A stretch of 64,000 nucleotides of DNA from G963663495 sp963663495 (GTDB lineage Bacteria; Bacteroidota; Rhodothermia; Rhodothermales; Bin80). The first letter of the stretch is position 1. Each line of letters starts with the position of its first letter. The notes under the pieces were generated by a model. It saw nothing but the letters and a program-made list of their open reading frames with translations, was not told the DNA's origin and ran no database searches. The stretch spans positions 496,001-560,000 of the forward strand of contig OY760427.1 in the NCBI GenBank assembly GCA_963663495.1. The letters are read 5' to 3'. The position numbers and the translations under genes were made by a program. Shown one piece after another: positions 19,452 to 28,170 of this stretch.

Positions 19452-20909
19452 GGGAGTTATATGGCTGAGTCCCACGCGTTTTCGCAGGAGTTACTTTTTG
19501 TGCTTTGGTGGTGCAGACAGGATGGCTCTCGCCGGTTTTCCATAATCAGTTCCCGCTTTTCACGAACAAACTGCAATTATTTCAAATAACTCAACACGTG
19601 GGTACGCATGCTATATAATTGCCATATATTAGGGAGTTATATACCACCGTGCCATGCCCGAAACGGTTAGTGCATACCGCAATATCACATACAGGCTGTT
19701 GCCCGGAAGTCGGAGTAACGCCAAGCAACTTGCTGGATTAGCGGGTGCGTGTAGGTTTGTGTGGAATGCCATCCTCGCAGAGCAGAGCGAGGCCTACAAG
19801 AAAGCGAAAGAGGCTGGAGAGAAGCCGCCCTCGGTAAGCTTCTTCTCGCTGGGAAAGCGGTTCACGGCACTGCGCCGTACGGTCGAGTGGCTACCTGAAT
19901 ACTCCTTTGGTGTCGTTAGATACACATTGAAATATCAGGCGGATGCATGGAAGGCATTCTTCAAGGAGGGTAAGAGAAGACCGAGATTCCATTCCAGACG
20001 TGGTAGTACGCCTTCGTCCACGATCCCGGATAACGTAGGGGTTCGGGATGGCAAGCTGTATATCCCGAAAGTGGGATACATGGCGCTCCGGAGGCGGGGA
20101 GGCAACCCGTACCCTGATGGTATACCCGTCAAAGCCACTGTAAAGAAGAACGCCGGCAAAGGGTATGCTGTCATCTGCTACAAGATGGAGGCACCTGTAA
20201 TAGAGGATACCGGCGGTGCTGTAGGCATTGACCGTAATTGCGGGCAGGTCGCTATGGTCTCCACAGAGGGCGATGCAAGCATTTTCAGACAACCGGATAC
20301 CAAGCGTCTTGATGCCAAGTTGAAGCGGCATCAGCGAAGACTGGCGAGACAGAAGAAAGGCTCCAACCGTCGTAACAGGCGGAAGCATAGCATCGCCCGC
20401 ATACAGCGCAAGCGTGCTAACATCCTCAAGAATGCGAACCACCAGGTAAGTCACAGTATTGCCCATTGCTCCTCAACGGTGATACTGGAGGACCTGACGA
20501 TCAAAGCGATGACACGTTCAGTTAAGGGGACGATGGAGAGCCTTGGCACAAACGTCAAACAGAAGTCTGGCCTCAACCGTGAGATACTGCGAACAGGTTG
20601 GGGCCAGCTGGATCAGATGCTGAGCTATAAGTGCCGCAAGGTGATAAAGGTTACCGCTGCCTATATCAGTCGGCGGTGTTCTGTGTGTGGGCACACAGAA
20701 GCGAGTAACCGTAAGACACGGAGCAAATTCACGTGTATGTCCTGTGGACATGCGGATCATGCAAACCTGAATGCGGCTGCAAACATACTGGCCTCCGGGA
20801 TTGGGGCTGCTGCACGGCGAGGGGCGTTCGGGTTACTGACCCCTATGACCCGTGAAATTGATACTAGTGCCTCACTGTGTACAGTTGGTCACTCACGTAT
20901 ATAATTCCC
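19452..20909 (+). mobile_element. TnpB element, copy 3 (1458 bp, 8-bp target duplication)
   Basis: GGGAGTTATAT at 19452 to ATATAATTCCC ending 20909. Perfect 8-bp duplication CAAATAAA at 19444-19451 and 20910-20917. Exactly the same length as copy 1. Inside, a second RE-like end (TATATAATTGCC, to 19623) and a second LE-like start (GGGAGTTATAT at 19632) are separated by 8 bp (ATATATTA). Inserted in the last codons of an RND pump relic. Confidence 0.87.
19654..20904 (+). CDS. tnpB: TnpB, full length but with the third RuvC acid replaced
   Basis: 416-aa TnpB nearly identical to copy 1, with D193, E279 and the zinc-ribbon cysteines 342/345/361/364. The third catalytic Asp is changed: the motif reads HANLNAAANI (N371) instead of HADLNAAANI as in copies 1 and 4, from GAC to AAC. 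Nuclease activity is therefore probably lost, while RNA and DNA binding could remain. The stop TAA at 20902-20904 is five bases from the element end. Natural dead TnpB proteins are known as RNA-guided repressors, but simple decay is more likely here. Confidence 0.9.
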   Translation: MPETVSAYRNITYRLLPGSRSNAKQLAGLAGACRFVWNAILAEQSEAYKKAKEAGEKPPSVSFFSLGKRFTALRRTVEWLPEYSFGVVRYTLKYQADAWKAFFKEGKRRPRFHSRRGSTPSSTIPDNVGVRDGKLYIPKVGYMALRRRGGNPYPDGIPVKATVKKNAGKGYAVICYKMEAPVIEDTGGAVGIDRNCGQVAMVSTEGDASIFRQPDTKRLDAKLKRHQRRLARQKKGSNRRNRRKHSIARIQRKRANILKNANHQVSHSIAHCSSTVILEDLTIKAMTRSVKGTMESLGTNVKQKSGLNREILRTGWGQLDQMLSYKCRKVIKVTAAYISRRCSVCGHTEASNRKTRSKFTCMSCGHADHANLNAAANILASGIGAAARRGAFGLLTPMTREIDTSASLCTVGHSRI

Positions 20910-22544
20910 CAAATAAACTGCATAAAGAGACGGAACGACCAACATTAGTATAGCTGTCGTAATCAGAATGCCGACACCCAGCGAGGCCCCAAACGGGACC
21001 AGAAACTGGGCCTGAATGGCTCGTTCCATTAGTAGGGGAGTGAAGCCAAGGAAGGTGGTAAGGGACGTAAGCATGATGGGCCGAAACCGTCCCTTAGCCC
21101 CCTCAATGATTGCCGCTCGCACTGATGTGTCAGAATTCAACTTTTGATCAATGAAGTCAATCATCACCAACGAGTCATTCACCACTAGGCCACTTAGACC
21201 GAAAATCCCCATGAAGGATACGGCGCTTAATGCCAATCCCAAGATTCCATGACCGAGAATCACACCAATGAACCCGAACGGAATGATGGCCATAATGATG
21301 AAAGGCTTGGTATACGAGCGCAGCGGGATGGCTAAGAGTGCAAAGATCAGCAGCAGAGCAATGGCGAACCCTCGGTACAGTGCCCCGAGCGACTTAAGCT
21401 GCTGTTGTTGCTCCCCTCCAAATATATATGTTAGGTTGGGATCTGATACCGTAACGCTCGCGGGAATGGAATTCTCAAGTATGCTGTTGGCCTTTCCGCT
21501 AGTTATGATGCCTCGGTCAACATCCGCGGTGATGGTAATCACGCGTTGACCATCCCGTCTGCGAACTGCCAGCGGTGATAGGCCAGATGATATCGACGCA
21601 ACGCCTATCAATGGAACCTCCCTACCGACCGGGGTGCGCAGGATGTACTGCTCAATACTTATCACGGAATTGCGTTCTTCCTAGGGAAGCCGAACATACA
21701 CGCTTACCTCCTCTTGACCACGTTGCAGCCGGCGTGCTTCGGTACCAAAGAATGCGGCGCGGGCTTGGCGTGCCAAGTCCTCAGTCCTCGGTCCCAAGGT
21801 TCGCGCATGAGGCTTCAGGGACAGTTGCACTTCCGGAATTCCCTGTGTGTGATCCGAGCGGATATCATGCACGCCTTGCAGTCCGCGCAGCCCGTTGACC
21901 ACCGACTCGGCAATCACGACGAGGCGCTCCGGGTCAGGATGCGACAGCACAACCTCAATTTGGTTACCAAGGTCAATAATGTCGCCGCTGAACGTTATGC
22001 CCTTCACATTGGGGAGCGTGCCGACTTCTTTTCGCCATGCCTGTACCATTTCCCCGGTAGTTACGTGCCGTTCCTCGGCCGGAATGAGCTTGAACTCAAC
22101 GGTGGCGATATTCGCCTGCGGTCTGAGGGTCGGAGCCGGATCAAGCCCGCCGCCCTCTACTCGGGGACCGGTACCTACTGTTATCGTCACACCTGAAAGT
22201 AGTCCGGACATATCCCGATTGTGGTCCTCAGATATCCGCGCAATGGCCCGGTGGCCCACCGTTTCAACGCTTCCTGCTACCTCGTAGGTTGTTGCGGCGG
22301 TGGCGCCATCAGGCAATACAAAGGACACCGTAGCAAAATCTCCCTCCACGGAATCTGCCAGCGTGGTGGGAATTATCCCGGCAGGAATTAGCGAGACACA
22401 CAGCACCAGAGCGCCTACCGCACCCGCCAGGACAATAAGTGGCTGGTCCACCGAGATTCGGAGGGCCCTGTCCAAAGGGCCCTCAATGAAGCGCGTGAGC
22501 CCGGCATTGGCGACGGACTGTATCCGTGAGAAGTACCGGTCCAC
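20910..22544 (-). pseudogene. RND-family efflux transporter, truncated relic
   Basis: C-terminal half of an AcrB/CzcA-type inner-membrane pump: begins in the mid-protein helix (QPLIVLAGAVGALVLCVSLIPAG), passes the second porter domain, and ends with the TM cluster (FGLSGLVVNDSLVMIDFI, TTFLGFTPLLMERA, GVGILITTAILMLVVPSLYAVY). Three defects: the N-terminal half is missing; an in-frame TAG at 21681-21683 interrupts VYVRLP / EERNSV; and TnpB copy 3 displaces the end. Removing the element and one duplication restores SLYAVYLRLLGSKRK and a stop upstream of 19443, so only about nine residues were displaced. Confidence 0.85.
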
Positions 22545-22954
22545 TGCTCGGGCCGGTACCCAGTTCGGCCCGTGAAGATGCGACAGGTGGCAGGGAAATT
22601 ACGGATCTGGTGGATGCGGTGCCCGCTGCGACGAGTCAATGAATTGCCATGCCGGCATCAAGTTATTATTGGCTGGCTAAAGGTCGTGAGGGTCGGGTGC
22701 TGGCTGGGGGCATTCTCACGCCTTAGCACCATAACGACCCACTATTGCTTTTATCAGATCAATTATCGCGGCTGTATCAGGGGGCGACTAATGCCCGTAA
22801 GTCAGGACGGCAGCTGTGGTTTACCCATCTTAACACCAAATTAGTGTATCCGGGACATTGCGCACCCCAGCCTGCCGTCCTCCGGGTAGGGATAGGAGCC
22901 TTGTTTCCGCGAGCATGAAGGCAGCGCGCAATTTGCAGACGGGCCTGGATCACG
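22545..22954 (+). other. Spacer without a recognisable gene
   Basis: Follows the broken 5' side of the RND relic. No frame gives a protein-like product and no clear hairpin-plus-T-run terminator is seen. Presumably the deletion scar of the missing pump half and the 3' region of the lipoprotein gene. Confidence 0.4.
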
Positions 22955-24130
22955 TCATGGGCGTATCAACATGGCATATTGTTCGTCAAGCTCTTCGACC
23001 CTGAATCGTATACTCACGATATAGGGTTCCTGGTCTTCCTGCCAGTGACCGTATGTCGTTGTTACTACCGTGCCGTCAGGCAGCACTTCAACAGCAGGGT
23101 AGGTGCTGTCCCAGCCGTGCTTGTTATCCATAAGACGGACCCGGTACTGCCCTTCATTACCTGCTTCAAGGTCCTTATAGGATCCGACCCACCCAAGCCA
23201 GTCACCTGCCGTTAGCGTTTCAAGAGCAGTATCGCGGAAGGATATGAAAAGCCGGCCATCAGGCAGGTACCGAGCCGTGTGACGATCGCCTGTAAGTGCT
23301 CCCGGTAATTCACGCGGATCAGTCCAGGTATCACCCTCATCGTCCGAGAAGATGATGTAAGAGTTGCGAGTACGACTGTTCTCACGTAATAGCAGAGCCA
23401 TTCGGGATCCATCGGGCGACCTGACTAATCCGGGCTCGCAAAGGTGGACATCAGAACGGGAAAGAATCTCTTTGGGAGCGCCCCATATTAGCCCACCATC
23501 CGGTGAAATTGTCTGGTACACGGTGAAAACCGGTGGATCCATCTGGTTCGGGCTAGGCCCAATGAAGCGACCATCGTCGTGGAAGAATGCCATATAATTG
23601 CCGTTGCTTAGCCGTGCCATTGAGGCCATAGCTACTATTCCACCAAACGTACCGATAGGTTCAAGCTCCGTCCATGTGTGACCATCGTCGTCCGACAGCG
23701 CACGCCGGATCGGGTGCAATCCGGAAAACAGGATGAGGCGCTTGTTGCCGGCTGGGTCAACGGTGCGGTAGATGGTGGGTACTTCCATTGATGTTGACCA
23801 GCTTGCGGGAACTTCCAGCCTGTCAGACCAGGTAAGCCCGGCATCCAAGCTTCGTTTCATGACAATGGCGCCACGCCCATGCCCTTTGGGGTAGACCGCG
23901 AGCAGCGTGGTGGAATCCTCAAGCAAAACAGTGGTGGGATGCCCCAAGTATTGGCCTTCCTCGCGGTCCACGATCACTTGGCGATGCAAGTCTCCTGAAA
24001 TATCTACGAGAGGGATGCTGTATCCTCGCCGGGGAGCTCCCGTGGGGCTGCATCCCGACACGGTCGCGAGCACAATGGCAAGATATGCAAGCCTGATAGG
24101 GGATACGTCCTTGTGGTAGGAGGTTGGCAT
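22955..24130 (-). CDS. Sialidase-like (BNR/Asp-box) lipoprotein
   Basis: Start at 24130 gives MPTSYHKDVSPIRLAYLAIVLATVSGC, a lipoprotein signal; frame upstream overlaps the oxidase gene and is not protein-like. The 391-aa product is a six-bladed beta-propeller of the sialidase superfamily with four Asp boxes (SLDAGLTW, SDDDGHTW, SPDGGLIW, SDDEGDTW). Late in the fold, YPAVEVLPDGTVVTTTYG sits where the nucleophile Tyr and Glu region falls. Such surface lipoproteins act on sialic acid or other glycans; the substrate cannot be told from sequence. Confidence 0.82.
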   Translation of the reverse strand: MPTSYHKDVSPIRLAYLAIVLATVSGCSPTGAPRRGYSIPLVDISGDLHRQVIVDREEGQYLGHPTTVLLEDSTTLLAVYPKGHGRGAIVMKRSLDAGLTWSDRLEVPASWSTSMEVPTIYRTVDPAGNKRLILFSGLHPIRRALSDDDGHTWTELEPIGTFGGIVAMASMARLSNGNYMAFFHDDGRFIGPSPNQMDPPVFTVYQTISPDGGLIWGAPKEILSRSDVHLCEPGLVRSPDGSRMALLLRENSRTRNSYIIFSDDEGDTWTDPRELPGALTGDRHTARYLPDGRLFISFRDTALETLTAGDWLGWVGSYKDLEAGNEGQYRVRLMDNKHGWDSTYPAVEVLPDGTVVTTTYGHWQEDQEPYIVSIRFRVEELDEQYAMLIRP

Positions 24131-24209
24131 GAACTTCAATGGTAGTGATGTGATGTCTCGGGGGCGCTCAGCAGAGCTATAAGGAGGCCATGTACCGGAC
24201 CACGGTTCT

Positions 24210-24890
24210 TTACGCATCCAGCTCTTCGGCGGTAACAGCATCGTAAAACCCAATACCATCCAGCGTGGCCTTCATTACCCCTGAAGCGAAGCCTTCAACA
24301 ACATTGGCATCAGGATCAAGGATGGAGGTTCGCAGTGCATCAAGCGACTGCTGCGCTCCAATACCCTGTACGGTAGGGCCAGCCCCGATGGTGCCGTCGG
24401 TGCTGTGGCACGTGGCGCAGAGAAACCGGGTAAACAGATCAGCTCCGTCCTCACCCGACACTACTGCTTCATTATCGGGAAAACCGGTAATGGAATCCGC
24501 CAAGGGACCTAAAGCCCCGTCGGTGGGGGCGCCTGCCTGGTCAATGGGAGTAGGTGGAATGACACCAGCGTCCATTATACCCAAGGCGCCCCGCAAGGCG
24601 GTATCCGCAAGCGTAAGCGCGAGAAACACAACGACAAACAAGGTGCCAACAAAAATTACGAGGGAGTTAACGCGGTTGTCATACCGTAATGCCATGAACA
24701 CGGCAATAACCAGGATGGACTTGGTCGAGGCTATCGCAATGGCTAATGGCACATTGAACGACCCAAAGTCAAGCCGGGATGCGACGACCGTCACAACTGT
24801 CAGCAGAACAAGCGTGCCAAACACCGAGGCCAACACCCGGAGAGGGACCACATGATGCCCTGAATGACCTTGTTCTGCCGCCATGCCCAC
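24210..24890 (-). CDS. Oxidase subunit IV fused to cytochrome c domain, early stop
   Basis: 226 aa. The N-terminal part (1-100) is a three-helix COX IV family domain (HHVVPLRVLASVFGTLVLLTVV, IASTKSILVIAVFMALRY). A linker leads to a mono-heme cytochrome c domain with C158-C161-H162 (CATCH). The frame ends at TAA 24210 after EELDA, but reading on in the same frame gives two codons and then VVRYMASL and a TAG at 24177, exactly the usual end of such a domain. A 9-bp insertion carrying the stop would explain this. It is the last gene of the ACIII-caa3 operon, starting one base after coxC. Confidence 0.85.
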   Translation of the reverse strand: MGMAAEQGHSGHHVVPLRVLASVFGTLVLLTVVTVVASRLDFGSFNVPLAIAIASTKSILVIAVFMALRYDNRVNSLVIFVGTLFVVVFLALTLADTALRGALGIMDAGVIPPTPIDQAGAPTDGALGPLADSITGFPDNEAVVSGEDGADLFTRFLCATCHSTDGTIGAGPTVQGIGAQQSLDALRTSILDPDANVVEGFASGVMKATLDGIGFYDAVTAEELDA

Positions 24891-24891
24891 C

Positions 24892-25560
24892 CTATATCAG
24901 GTACAAGAGGGGGAAAAGAAAAATCCAGATGATGTCTACCAGGTGCCAGTACAACCCCGTCAATTCCAATGGCGTGTAGTACGCGCTTGAGAAATGTCCG
25001 CGTGCTACACGCGTGGCCAACCAGGCGAACAATACCATCCCTACAAGCACATGTACGCCATGGATACCGGTCATAATGAAGTAGATGCTGAAGAACTGAG
25101 CTGCGAACGGGATATCATAATCCGCATACGACTTGCCGTGACTCTCACCGTATGGCTCGTAACCGGCTCCTGGAAAAATTCCATGCGCAAACTTGCCCGT
25201 GTACTCGAAATATTTCACCACCATAAAAGCGGTGGCGCAGAGGAGCGTGATCAGAAGAAGTACGACAACCTTCTCCTTCTCGTTCTGCTGCATGAAATGG
25301 ATCGAAAGGGCCACGGTAAAACTTGAAGCCAATAGCACAAGCGTGTTCAGCGCCCCCAGCTGCCAGTCCAGCAGCTCGCTGGCATGCGCAAATACCTCAG
25401 GATGCCACACCCGGTACACAGTGTAGGCGACGAACATGCCGCTGAACAGTAGCACCTCCGTAATCAGGAACAGCCACATCCCCATCTTTGCAGCGTCGAA
25501 CTGCTGCTCTGCCGACGCAAAGTAGTGCTTCAGCGTGTCACCTTGGGTTACGCTACTCAC
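24892..25560 (-). CDS. coxC: Cytochrome c oxidase subunit III (caa3)
   Basis: Subunit III of the second oxidase: KMGMWLFLITEVLLFSGMFVAYTVY, MVVKYFEYTGKFAHGIFPG, YFIMTGIHGVHVLVGM, and C-terminal LYWHLVDIIWIFLFPLLYLI. GTG at 25560 overlaps the coxA stop by 8 bp and gives VSSVTQGDTLKHYF, the normal N terminus; frame further upstream lies inside coxA. Ends in TAG at 24892, one base before the next ATG. Confidence 0.93.
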   Translation of the reverse strand: MSSVTQGDTLKHYFASAEQQFDAAKMGMWLFLITEVLLFSGMFVAYTVYRVWHPEVFAHASELLDWQLGALNTLVLLASSFTVALSIHFMQQNEKEKVVVLLLITLLCATAFMVVKYFEYTGKFAHGIFPGAGYEPYGESHGKSYADYDIPFAAQFFSIYFIMTGIHGVHVLVGMVLFAWLATRVARGHFSSAYYTPLELTGLYWHLVDIIWIFLFPLLYLI

Positions 25561-27229
25561 GAATGTTGTCTTCCTGGTTTGTTGCAACAGGATGTTCTGC
25601 CTGTTCTTCAGAACGGAAGAGTTCTGGAGCAAGGTGATAGTCGTACGGGCCGCGGGTCACCAAGGGTGTGCGATGAAAGTTGTGTGCGGCAGGCGTCACG
25701 GCCGTGTGAGTCCACTCAAGCGTGGCTGCTCCCCAGGGATTGGCGCTTGCGGGCGGCCCGTGGCGCAAAGAGCGAAGGCCGTAGATCAAGATCATGAACA
25801 GCCCGGCGGCCAAGACGAAAGAACCGATGGAGGAGGCTAAATGCCAACCTGCGAACTCAGGGTACTGTGCCAACAGCTGCTTATAGTCGTGGTACCGGCG
25901 CGGCATGCCCCGGCTGCCCATGACAAACTGCGTAAAGAAGGTCAGGTTGAAGCCGACAAAGACCATCCCGGCAGCAATTTTTCCGGCGGTCTCGCTGTAC
26001 ATCCGTCCCGTGATCTTGGGCCACCAATAGTGGAGTCCCCCAATAAGAGCGATCATGGCGCCCCCCATCATGACATAATGGAAATGGGCAACAATGAAAT
26101 ACGTGTCGTGCAGGTGAACATCTACTGCAAGGACGCCAACCATGATGCCTGTGAGCCCGCCAATCGCGAAAAGAAACAGAAACATCAACGCATACAGCAT
26201 CGGCGTTTGCAGCCACACGGAGCCTTTATACATGGTGGCTACCCAATTGAAAACCTTTATGCCGGTGGGGATGCCAATCAGGAAGGTCAGCATCGAAAAT
26301 ATGATGGAGGAAATAGCCGACTGACCCGCCACAAACATGTGATGTCCCCAAACAAGGAAGCCCAAAAAGGCGATGGCCACAGATGACAGAGCGATGAAGG
26401 TATACCCCGACACCTGCTGCCGGGAAAATGTCCCCATGAGCTCGCTGATGATCCCCATCGCAGGCAGGATCATGATGTAGACTGCAGGGTGGCTGTAAAA
26501 CCAGAAGAAATGCTGGAATAGCACGGGGTCCCCGCCGAGAGCGGGATCAAATATGCCGATTTGCAGCAACCGCTCCAAAAACAGCAGAACCATCGTAATA
26601 CCAATGACGGGCGTCGCCAAAACCTGCACAATTGCCGTGGCATATATGGCCCATACAAACAAGGGTAGCCGGTTCCATGTCATACCCGGCGCACGCATCT
26701 TGTGCACCGTTACAATGAAGTTCAGCCCCGTAAAGATTGAAGCGAACCCGGCAATAAACACCGCGGTAGTCAGCCAGAGTACGGCGGCGGAGCCATCGCT
26801 GGAATATGGCGTGTAGAATGTCCACCCGGTGTCTACATTGCCGACAACGAGCCATCCGCAGAGCGCTAAGACTGCGCCCACCATGAAGATGTACCAGCTG
26901 GCCAAGTTCAGCCTCGGGAAAGCAACGTCCCGCGCTCCAATCTGGAGCGGCAATACAAAATTGCCTAGGATGCCAGGGATCGCCGGGATAATAACCAGGA
27001 AGACCATGACCACGCCGTGCAGCGTAAAGCTCTGGTTGTAGGCGTCCTGCCCCATAATCGTCTCCCCGGGAACGGCAAGCTCCGCCCGAACTAGCATCGC
27101 GAACAACCCTCCCAAAAGGAAAAAGGCCGCCACGGCCACGGCATACAGGATGCCGATCCGCTTGTGGTCCGTGGTCAGAAGCCAAGACCGGATGCCATTT
27201 GATGCCTGGAGATACCCCCTATCGCTCAT
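25553..27229 (-). CDS. coxA: Cytochrome c oxidase subunit I, A2-type (caa3)
   Basis: 558-aa catalytic subunit. Ligands: SFTLHGVVMVF (heme a His), YSHPAVYIMILP (CuB His and cross-linked Tyr), WGHHMF (CuB pair), AHFHYVMMGG (heme a3 and a). Helix VI has YSHPAV: the Glu of A1 oxidases is replaced by the Tyr-Ser pair of A2-type enzymes, as in the Rhodothermus marinus caa3 oxidase. ATGA overlap with coxB upstream. The high-identity family placement is secure; it differs clearly from the A1-type CoxA at 7469-9238. Confidence 0.96.
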   Translation of the reverse strand: MSDRGYLQASNGIRSWLLTTDHKRIGILYAVAVAAFFLLGGLFAMLVRAELAVPGETIMGQDAYNQSFTLHGVVMVFLVIIPAIPGILGNFVLPLQIGARDVAFPRLNLASWYIFMVGAVLALCGWLVVGNVDTGWTFYTPYSSDGSAAVLWLTTAVFIAGFASIFTGLNFIVTVHKMRAPGMTWNRLPLFVWAIYATAIVQVLATPVIGITMVLLFLERLLQIGIFDPALGGDPVLFQHFFWFYSHPAVYIMILPAMGIISELMGTFSRQQVSGYTFIALSSVAIAFLGFLVWGHHMFVAGQSAISSIIFSMLTFLIGIPTGIKVFNWVATMYKGSVWLQTPMLYALMFLFLFAIGGLTGIMVGVLAVDVHLHDTYFIVAHFHYVMMGGAMIALIGGLHYWWPKITGRMYSETAGKIAAGMVFVGFNLTFFTQFVMGSRGMPRRYHDYKQLLAQYPEFAGWHLASSIGSFVLAAGLFMILIYGLRSLRHGPPASANPWGAATLEWTHTAVTPAAHNFHRTPLVTRGPYDYHLAPELFRSEEQAEHPVATNQEDNIRE

Positions 27230-28170
27230 GGCACCTCCAACACTTGCAGGTACGCTACAAGGGCATCTATCTCCTCGGATGCCAATGTTGCCGCATACTG
27301 TCCAGGCATCAGAGGGGCATACCCTTGAACCACCTGTGCGGCGGGATTCAAAATGGCTTCACGCAAATAATTGTCGTCAGCAACCGCACGGGTGCCGTCA
27401 GTGAATTCCCGTTCCGACATTGCGATCCCCTGAAGAGTTGGGCCTACACTTGGAGTGCCATCTACAGAATGGCAGGCCTGGCAGCCTTGCTGCAAAAAAA
27501 GAAGCTCCCCGCGCGCTGATGGAGGCATCGACTCGTCAATGGAAGCCGACTCCAACCAGGTGTCAAACTTGTCCTGCGACAGGGCGATCACATCCGTGAG
27601 CATCGTTGAGTGCTGCTGACCACAGTACTCTGTGCACATCAACGGGAAGGTGTCCTGGCGCGTAGCCTCGAACCATGCATAGGTATAGCGGCCAGGGAGG
27701 ACATCCATCTTAACACGAAATGCCGGTACAAAAAGGCTGTGGATAACGTCGCTGCTGCTCATGCGCAGTCTTACGGGGCGCCGGACAGGTACATGCAGCA
27801 CATTGGAGCGTGCCCCGTTGGGGTATTCAAACAGCCAATTCCATTTTGCTGCACGAACCGTTATCTCGTAGCTGTTCGGCGGCGATACTCCCAACCGGAT
27901 AAACAATTGAAAGCCCCAAGTAAATACGATGACCACGAGCACCGTAGGTATAATGATCCAAGATACTTCCAACCACTTGCTTTCCTTGAACGGCGCGGGA
28001 CAGTCTGCCTGGTTGCGGCGGCGATACCGCACGGCGAGATAGATCGTCGAACCGATCACCGCTGCGAACAGCACCATGCTGGTGTATAGGACAAAGTTGA
28101 AGAGGGCATCCACATCACCAGCAAGCGAGGATGCCGCTTCCGGCAACCAAAATCCCCCTCGGTCCTGCAT
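27226..28170 (-). CDS. coxB: Cytochrome c oxidase subunit II with cytochrome c domain (caa3)
   Basis: 314 aa: two N-terminal helices (about 24-47 and 69-90), CuA domain with H144, C179, C183, H187 and M190 (CTEYCGQQHSTM), then a fused mono-heme cytochrome c domain with CQACH at 230-234 and an axial Met in YAPLMPGQY. This is the covalent electron entry of caa3 oxidases, here accepting electrons from the ACIII encoded upstream. Start lies directly after the sco stop. Confidence 0.95.
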   Translation of the reverse strand: MQDRGGFWLPEAASSLAGDVDALFNFVLYTSMVLFAAVIGSTIYLAVRYRRRNQADCPAPFKESKWLEVSWIIIPTVLVVIVFTWGFQLFIRLGVSPPNSYEITVRAAKWNWLFEYPNGARSNVLHVPVRRPVRLRMSSSDVIHSLFVPAFRVKMDVLPGRYTYAWFEATRQDTFPLMCTEYCGQQHSTMLTDVIALSQDKFDTWLESASIDESMPPSARGELLFLQQGCQACHSVDGTPSVGPTLQGIAMSEREFTDGTRAVADDNYLREAILNPAAQVVQGYAPLMPGQYAATLASEEIDALVAYLQVLEVP

